NCBI GenBank assembly: GCA_947372535.1
Contig: CANBUA010000200.1
Location: 1-9,015, forward strand
Direction of reading: 5' to 3'
Length of the DNA stretch: 9,015 nucleotides
From: Burkholderiales bacterium
Lineage (GTDB): Bacteria; Pseudomonadota; Gammaproteobacteria; Burkholderiales; Burkholderiaceae
Shown: piece by piece, positions 5,390 through 9,015 of the stretch
Position numbering within the stretch: position 1 is the stretch's first letter
How the letters are laid out: every line of letters begins with the position of its first letter
Made by a program: the position numbers and the translations under genes
Notes under the pieces: generated by a model
What the model was told of the DNA's origin: nothing
What the model saw: the letters and a program-made list of their open reading frames with translations, nothing else
The model's database searches: none

Positions 5390-6475
5390 ATGACGTTGGA
5401 TTCGATTTCTCAGCATTTGATGGCTTTCTGGCAGGGTCTGGATGCGACACGCATCCTCATGCTGTGCATGGCGGTCGCGGCCGTGAGCATCACGGCCGTC
5501 GAAGGCTTGGCCATCAGCCGCCTCAAGGGGCGTGAGCCTTACGACTGGCCGGCCTTCTGGACGACGGTGCGCATCAACGGTTGGCGCCTGGTGATGGAGG
5601 CCATCCCCATGGGGGTGGTGATCGGCGCGTCCATCCCCTTTGGCATGTGGTTCTACGAGCGGCGCCTGTGGACGGTGCCCATGGACACCTGGTGGGGTTG
5701 GCTGGCCATGTTCATGGTCACCGAGTTTTTCTATTACTGGCTCCACCGCGCTGGCCACCGTGTCCGCTGGTACTGGGCCTCGCACCAGGTGCACCATTCG
5801 GGCAACCAGTACAACCTGGCGGCGGCGTTCCGCCAGTCCATCACGGGCAAGATCTCTGGCGGCTTCATATTTTTCGCGCCGCAGTGCTGGCTGGGCTTCA
5901 AACCCGAGGTCGTGGCCGCGTCCTATGCGGTCAACCTGATCTATCAATTCTGGATCCACACTGACCTGGTGCCCAAGCTGGGCTGGATGGAAGGCGTGTT
6001 CAACACGCCCTCGGCGCACCGCGTGCACCATGCGGCCAATGTCGAATACCTCGATGCCAACTATGGCGGCACCATCATGTTGTTCGATCGGCTGTTCGGC
6101 ACCTATGTGCCTGAGAGAGACAATGTGGCCATCCGCTATGGCCTGGTCAACAAGGTCACGACCTACAGCGCGATCAAGATCTGTCTGTTCGAGTGGGCCA
6201 ACATCTTCCGGGACATCTTCAAGTCACGCAGCATCAAGGACGCGCTGGGCTACATGTTCATGCCGCCAGGCTGGGCGCCAGGCGGCAAGGGCCTGACCAC
6301 CGAATCGCTGCGGGCCCAGATGCAAAGCCTGACGGGCGAGGCCACCGGCGTGCCGCCTGAAAAGCTGCTGGCCGGGGCCGATCAGGTGATCAAGGTGTCA
6401 TCGGCATCAGCTTCGTCAGCCGCTTCATCATCGTCATCGGCATCGACGGCTGTGTCGCACGCTCCAGCGCGCTGA
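5390..6475 (+). CDS. Membrane di-iron hydroxylase, fatty acid hydroxylase / sterol desaturase family
   Basis: A 361-aa integral membrane oxygenase that would use a di-iron centre and O2 to hydroxylate or desaturate a lipid; the substrate is unknown. The histidine boxes are complete: HRAGH (His119, His123), HQVHH (His132, 135, 136) and HRVHH (His210, 213, 214), with an extra His190 in FWIHTD. The spacing and the phrases [16 protein letters not shown] and [24 protein letters not shown] resemble the alkylglycerol monooxygenase-like branch of the superfamily. Membrane segments are visible near 22-42, 68-90 and 100-118, with another hydrophobic stretch between the boxes at about 155-190. GGAAGG (5374-5379) lies 10 nt before the ATG. 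The last 26 residues are a Ser/Ala-rich tail ([20 protein letters not shown]) outside the family core. That tail is encoded where the opposite-strand YkgJ-type gene ends, an 86-bp convergent overlap. Confidence 0.94.
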   Translation: MTLDSISQHLMAFWQGLDATRILMLCMAVAAVSITAVEGLAISRLKGREPYDWPAFWTTVRINGWRLVMEAIPMGVVIGASIPFGMWFYERRLWTVPMDTWWGWLAMFMVTEFFYYWLHRAGHRVRWYWASHQVHHSGNQYNLAAAFRQSITGKISGGFIFFAPQCWLGFKPEVVAASYAVNLIYQFWIHTDLVPKLGWMEGVFNTPSAHRVHHAANVEYLDANYGGTIMLFDRLFGTYVPERDNVAIRYGLVNKVTTYSAIKICLFEWANIFRDIFKSRSIKDALGYMFMPPGWAPGGKGLTTESLRAQMQSLTGEATGVPPEKLLAGADQVIKVSSASASSAASSSSSASTAVSHAPAR

Positions 6476-6698
6476 GCCAGTACATGGCATGGGCCTGGTG
6501 AGGCCCGCACATCTCGGGTGAGGGCTGCAGTGAGCCACAGACGGCCGGGCGCTCAGGCAGACCGAAGAGCCGGCAGCGCAGCATGCCATCCAAGTGAGGG
6601 CAGGGCATGCCGGCCGGTTTGCCTTGGGGCAGGCCCGGCATCGGCGAGCTGATCGAGGGGGCCGTGCAGCAGGCCCCGCAATGCGGGCGGCAGTTCAT
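6390..6698 (-). CDS. YkgJ-family cysteine-cluster protein (putative zinc/iron-binding)
   Basis: A 102-aa member of the YkgJ/CxxCxxCC family, predicted to bind zinc or an Fe-S cluster; its biological role is unknown. The cysteines lie at 3, 7, 10, 11 (CRPHCGACC), 33, 42 (CRLFG), 54 and 64. The family phrases [30 protein letters not shown] and the ALERATQP end are all present. The start at 6698 gives the short beta-type form. It lacks a good ribosome binding site and lies 38 nt after the upstream secreted-protein stop, so it may depend on translation of that gene. The frame is open upstream to an ATG at 6776, but the extra 26 residues ([20 protein letters not shown]...) look unlike the family. 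The last 18 residues, after ERATQP, are Met/Lys-rich, lie outside the family core and are antisense to the hydroxylase's Ser tail. Confidence 0.9.
   Translation of the reverse strand: MNCRPHCGACCTAPSISSPMPGLPQGKPAGMPCPHLDGMLRCRLFGLPERPAVCGSLQPSPEMCGPHQAHAMYWLSALERATQPSMPMTMMKRLTKLMPMTP
6398..6444. repeat. 11-bp direct repeat TCATCGGCATC inside the convergent overlap
   Basis: Two exact copies (6398-6408 and 6434-6444) start 36 bp apart, an in-frame distance. TCN/TCATC-like triplets lie between them. The repeat encodes the Ser-rich tail of the hydroxylase on + and [13 protein letters not shown] residues on -. This looks like local triplet expansion in unconstrained tails. Confidence 0.7.
6491..6506 (+). 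other. GC hairpin just past the hydroxylase stop
   Basis: GGGCCT (6491-6496), loop GGTG, AGGCCC (6501-6506): a perfect 6-bp stem beginning 16 nt after the hydroxylase stop. No T-run follows. It lies inside the YkgJ-family coding sequence (His-Gln-Ala-His region). It could protect the + mRNA 3' end, or be chance. Confidence 0.3.
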
Positions 6699-6736
6699 GG
6701 ACGCCAGTGTACGTGGCGCCTTTGGTTTGACCTTGC

Positions 6737-7369
6737 TCAGGGGGCGGCTGCTTCGAGGCATGCTTGGGCCTTGCAAGGTGTTTTTTCGCCGACGACCAAG
6801 CCCGGTTCATCGTAGGCCGTGATGCTGTCGATCACTTCCGGCACACCGGCCGTGTTGAACCGCAGGTGAATCCATTTGAAGGTGGTGTAGGGCCGGGGAG
6901 GCTGCTGATTCAGATACCCTTTCCGAACGCCCATGGCCAGCCAGACATCGCGTCCTACCGTGGCTTTTTGAACCTGGTTGTATTCATACCGGAACGATTT
7001 GTCCTTGCGGGCAGAAATGCTCGCATCAGTGAGCACCGTGCCCTTCTTGGCCAAAAAGATGTAGATGGGGAATTCCACAAGGGCGCCACCACCGATGGGC
7101 TGGAGTACCCGTTCAAAGCGCAAGAAACTCAGGAGCGACTTCGAGGGGGTGTAGCTGTAATTGAAGTCGGCGTGGGGATCGTCATGGATGGTGCGACCCG
7201 CGGCGGCCCTGAAACCAAAGCTGTTGACGGTGGAGCCCTTTGGCCCCGGCGCCGAGGCAGTCGAGAACTGCGTGAGTTGGGGATCGTCAATCATCTCGGC
7301 CCGTGCAGGGGCCATGGCGGCGGTGACGGACAGCCCTAACAAAAGGGTGGCAAGAGAACGATTGGTCAT
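6737..7369 (-). CDS. Unrecognised secreted protein (signal peptide, C-terminal Cys pair)
   Basis: A 210-aa exported protein that I do not recognise. Residues 1-24 ([20 protein letters not shown] then PARA) form a Sec signal peptide, with cleavage expected at ARA-EM. There is no lipobox, so it is periplasmic or extracellular. The mature region is rich in short beta-like stretches: [64 protein letters not shown] and FKWIHLRFN. It looks compact and globular. The only mature cysteines are 199 and 204 (TPCKAQAC), near the C-terminus, a likely disulfide. I chose ATG 7369 because the signal peptide starts there and AAGG lies 7 nt upstream; the open frame further upstream to 7513 reads as non-coding. 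The YkgJ-family gene follows after 38 nt on the same strand, so the two probably share a transcript. No firm promoter is seen upstream. Confidence 0.85.
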   Translation of the reverse strand: MTNRSLATLLLGLSVTAAMAPARAEMIDDPQLTQFSTASAPGPKGSTVNSFGFRAAAGRTIHDDPHADFNYSYTPSKSLLSFLRFERVLQPIGGGALVEFPIYIFLAKKGTVLTDASISARKDKSFRYEYNQVQKATVGRDVWLAMGVRKGYLNQQPPRPYTTFKWIHLRFNTAGVPEVIDSITAYDEPGLVVGEKTPCKAQACLEAAAP

Positions 7370-7702
7370 GGTGAGCCTTGAAGCGGATGGACGGGTGGTC
7401 AGTGCAGGGCAGGCAGGAGCGGCTGAAAAATGGGGCTGCGCTGGCACGCAGGAGCAGAAAGTTCTGCCGCCATCAGGACTATTCGTTTTCAGACCGATGT
7501 GCAAATAATGCAATCATTTTATGAAGTGCGGCTAATTTGAGCATACGGAGATGCCCTTGGTTTTTCAGACAGGGGCTCTTGTAATTCGCCCTTCGAACAC
7601 GGTCTGGCATGAATAGCGCGGGTGCCGGATAATTTGAACCCTGGCCAGGCAGTCATGCCTTTTGGCCCCTGTTTTCTTGTGGACCCTTCCGAGGGCTTGT
7701 GC
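7370..7702. other. 333-nt intergenic region between divergent secreted-protein gene and mnmG
   Basis: It holds no convincing gene; open frames across it are extensions of neighbours or chance. An AT-rich island lies at 7484-7545. Visible structure: a GCAGAA-AG-TTCTGC inverted repeat (7454-7467), a possible + promoter at 7557-7585, and a second -10-like GATAAT (7628-7633) lacking a good -35. There is also a small hairpin in the mnmG leader, with GGCCAGGCA (7643-7651) pairing with TGCCT (7656-7660) and GGCC (7664-7667) around a 3-nt bulge. The mnmG ribosome binding site GAGGG is at 7691-7695. Confidence 0.65.
7557..7585 (+). promoter_or_regulatory. Candidate sigma70 promoter of mnmG
   Basis: TTGGTT (7557-7562) and TGTAAT (7580-7585) are 17 nt apart. 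The -10 matches TATAAT in five of six positions and the -35 matches the key TTG. It would give a leader of about 110 nt before the mnmG ATG. The alternative -10 GATAAT at 7628-7633 would give a shorter leader but has only CTGGCA/TGGCAT upstream. Confidence 0.45.
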
Positions 7703-9015
7703 ATGCTTTATCCCAAAGAATTTGACGTGATCGTGGTCGGTGGCGGCCATGCGGGCACCGAGGCCGCACTGGCCGCTGCGCGCATGGGTTGCGCCACACT
7801 GCTGCTGACCCACAACATCGAGACCCTGGGTCAGATGAGTTGCAACCCGTCCATCGGCGGCATCGGCAAGGGGCACTTGGTCAAAGAGGTCGATGCCCTG
7901 GGCGGCGCGATGGCCGCGGCCACGGACGAAAGCGGCATCCAGTTCCGGATCCTCAATTCGAGCAAGGGGCCGGCGGTTCGCGCCACTCGGGCTCAGGCTG
8001 ATCGGGTGCTGTACAAGGCCGCCATTCGTCATCGCCTGGAGAACCAGCCCAATTTGTGGCTGTTCCAGCAAGCGGTCGATGATTTGATGGTCGAAGGCGA
8101 TCAGGTCATGGGCGCGGTGACCCAGGTCGGCATCAAGTTCCGCGCTCGCACCGTGGTGCTGACTGCGGGCACGTTCTTGGATGGCAAGATCCACGTGGGC
8201 CTGCAGAACTACAGCGCTGGCCGGGCCGGCGATCCCCCAGCGGTCAGCCTGTCGGCCCGGCTGAAGGAACTCAAGCTGCCGCAGGGGCGCTTGAAAACCG
8301 GCACGCCACCGCGCATTGATGGGCGCAGCATCGACTTTTCCAAGCTGGTAGAACAACCAGGCGATGGCATGGACGGTGTCTCCAGCGTGCCGGTGTTCAG
8401 CTTTCTGGGTCGGGTCGAGCAGCATCCCCGGCAAGTGCCCTGCTGGATGACGCACACCAACCAGCAGACGCACGACATCATCCGCTCGGGCTTTGACCGC
8501 AGTCCCATGTTCACCGGGGTGATCGAGGGGGTGGGGCCGCGCTATTGCCCCAGCATCGAGGACAAGATTAATCGCTTTGCCGACAAGGACTCGCACCAGA
8601 TTTTCCTGGAGCCCGAAGGCCTGAGCACGCATGAGTTCTACCCCAACGGGATCAGCACCTCCTTGCCCTTTGACATCCAGTTGGCAGCGTTGCGCACCAT
8701 GGCGGGCCTGGAGCAGGCTTTCATCTTGCGGCCGGGATATGCCATCGAGTACGACTACTTCGATCCACGTGAGTTGCGCTCGACCTTCGAGACCAAGGGC
8801 ATTGCCGGCTTGTTCTTCGCGGGGCAGATCAATGGCACGACTGGCTATGAAGAGGCTGCAGCCCAGGGCTTGTACGCCGGGGTGAACGCTGCCTTGCAGG
8901 CGCAGGGGCGTGAGCCCTTCACCTTGGGGCGCGACCAGGCGTACTTGGGCGTGTTGGTGGACGACCTGATCACCAAGGGCGTGTCCGAGCCGTACCGCAT
9001 GTTCACCAGCCGCGC
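7703..9015 (+). CDS. mnmG: tRNA uridine-34 5-carboxymethylaminomethyl modification enzyme MnmG (GidA), 3'-truncated
   Basis: MnmG works with MnmE as an FAD- and folate-dependent complex that installs the (carboxymethyl)aminomethyl group on wobble uridine 34 of certain tRNAs. The N-terminal FAD-binding motif is [16 protein letters not shown], with the dinucleotide-fold glycines at 13, 15 and 18. The conserved block [20 protein letters not shown] carries Cys47. The second conserved block, [15 protein letters not shown], carries Cys282, equivalent to the catalytic-region cysteine near 277 in E. coli. [20 protein letters not shown] is also present. The window ends after 437 codons of an expected 630-650, so the C-terminal helical MnmE-binding region is missing. 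The start at 7703 has GAGGG 7 nt upstream and gives the family-typical [16 protein letters not shown] long antisense frame (7565-8632) is a shadow. In Burkholderiales mnmG is often followed by rsmG and parAB, which cannot be checked here. Confidence 0.98.
   Translation, partial: MLYPKEFDVIVVGGGHAGTEAALAAARMGCATLLLTHNIETLGQMSCNPSIGGIGKGHLVKEVDALGGAMAAATDESGIQFRILNSSKGPAVRATRAQADRVLYKAAIRHRLENQPNLWLFQQAVDDLMVEGDQVMGAVTQVGIKFRARTVVLTAGTFLDGKIHVGLQNYSAGRAGDPPAVSLSARLKELKLPQGRLKTGTPPRIDGRSIDFSKLVEQPGDGMDGVSSVPVFSFLGRVEQHPRQVPCWMTHTNQQTHDIIRSGFDRSPMFTGVIEGVGPRYCPSIEDKINRFADKDSHQIFLEPEGLSTHEFYPNGISTSLPFDIQLAALRTMAGLEQAFILRPGYAIEYDYFDPRELRSTFETKGIAGLFFAGQINGTTGYEEAAAQGLYAGVNAALQAQGREPFTLGRDQAYLGVLVDDLITKGVSEPYRMFTSR

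Noticed and set aside
5307..5393. Possible 28-aa leader peptide ending in an ATGA overlap with the hydroxylase start
   Set aside because: The ATG is buried in the hairpin, there is no ribosome binding site, and the composition is not distinctive. Chance is more likely, though conservation in relatives would change this.
5297..6031. 244-codon - strand frame
   Set aside because: It is antisense to the hydroxylase including its histidine boxes; no protein-like features.
6769..6786. CCTTGCAAGG palindrome followed by six Ts on the + strand, terminator-like
   Set aside because: With a minimal loop only three base pairs remain. It lies inside the secreted-protein coding sequence, and no + strand transcript is expected to end there.
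7565..8632. 355-codon open frame on the - strand
   Set aside because: It runs antisense through mnmG, whose protein sequence is conserved and unmistakable. The translation is Arg/His/Ala/Gly-rich with no known motif, typical of GC-rich shadow frames.

Overview
The window is GC-rich, densely coded chromosomal DNA. Protein styles and gene neighbourhoods fit a betaproteobacterium, most likely of the order Burkholderiales. The strongest pointers are the kdsD-kdsC-lptC block, the start region of MnmG, and the beta-type YkgJ and small secreted proteins. This placement rests on recalled family resemblance, not on a search. There is no sign of phage, insertion sequence, CRISPR array, tRNA or rRNA.

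Left block (1-2572, + strand): a tightly packed operon carries the 3' part of kdsD, then kdsC, lptC and a short-chain dehydrogenase (SDR). Spacing is 3 nt, then two 4-nt ATGA overlaps. KdsD and KdsC make Kdo for the lipopolysaccharide core, and LptC is part of the LPS export bridge. In many proteobacteria lptA and lptB follow lptC. Here the SDR follows, and the run ends against a convergent gene.

Middle block (2563-3675, - strand): a small secreted protein with a His/Arg/Asp-rich tail, then a glycine-rich RRM RNA-binding protein. Between the two lies a hairpin terminator for the RRM gene. An AT-richer leader of about 230 nt separates the RRM gene from the next, divergent + strand gene. One 12-mer, AGGGCTACCCCC, occurs in both intergenic spaces of this block, each time inside an imperfect palindrome and pointing at a neighbouring gene.

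Right-centre block (3908-6475, + strand): an unrecognised polytopic membrane protein is translationally coupled to a YchJ-family protein. After a structured gap comes a membrane di-iron hydroxylase of the fatty acid hydroxylase / sterol desaturase superfamily.

Facing it on the - strand (6390-7369) are an unrecognised secreted protein and a YkgJ-type cysteine-cluster protein. The YkgJ 3' end overlaps the hydroxylase 3' end by 86 bp, and the overlap encodes low-complexity tails on both strands.

Right end (7703-9015, + strand): the first 437 codons of mnmG (gidA), encoding the FAD-dependent tRNA-U34 modification enzyme, behind a plausible sigma70 promoter.

Most of the window is ordinary housekeeping sequence. 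The parts worth a second look are the SDR in the LPS operon, the two convergent coding overlaps, the repeated palindromic 12-mer, the RRM leader, and three genes I cannot name (the 3908 membrane protein, the 6737 secreted protein and the 2563 secreted protein). I did not find a convincing new multi-gene system.
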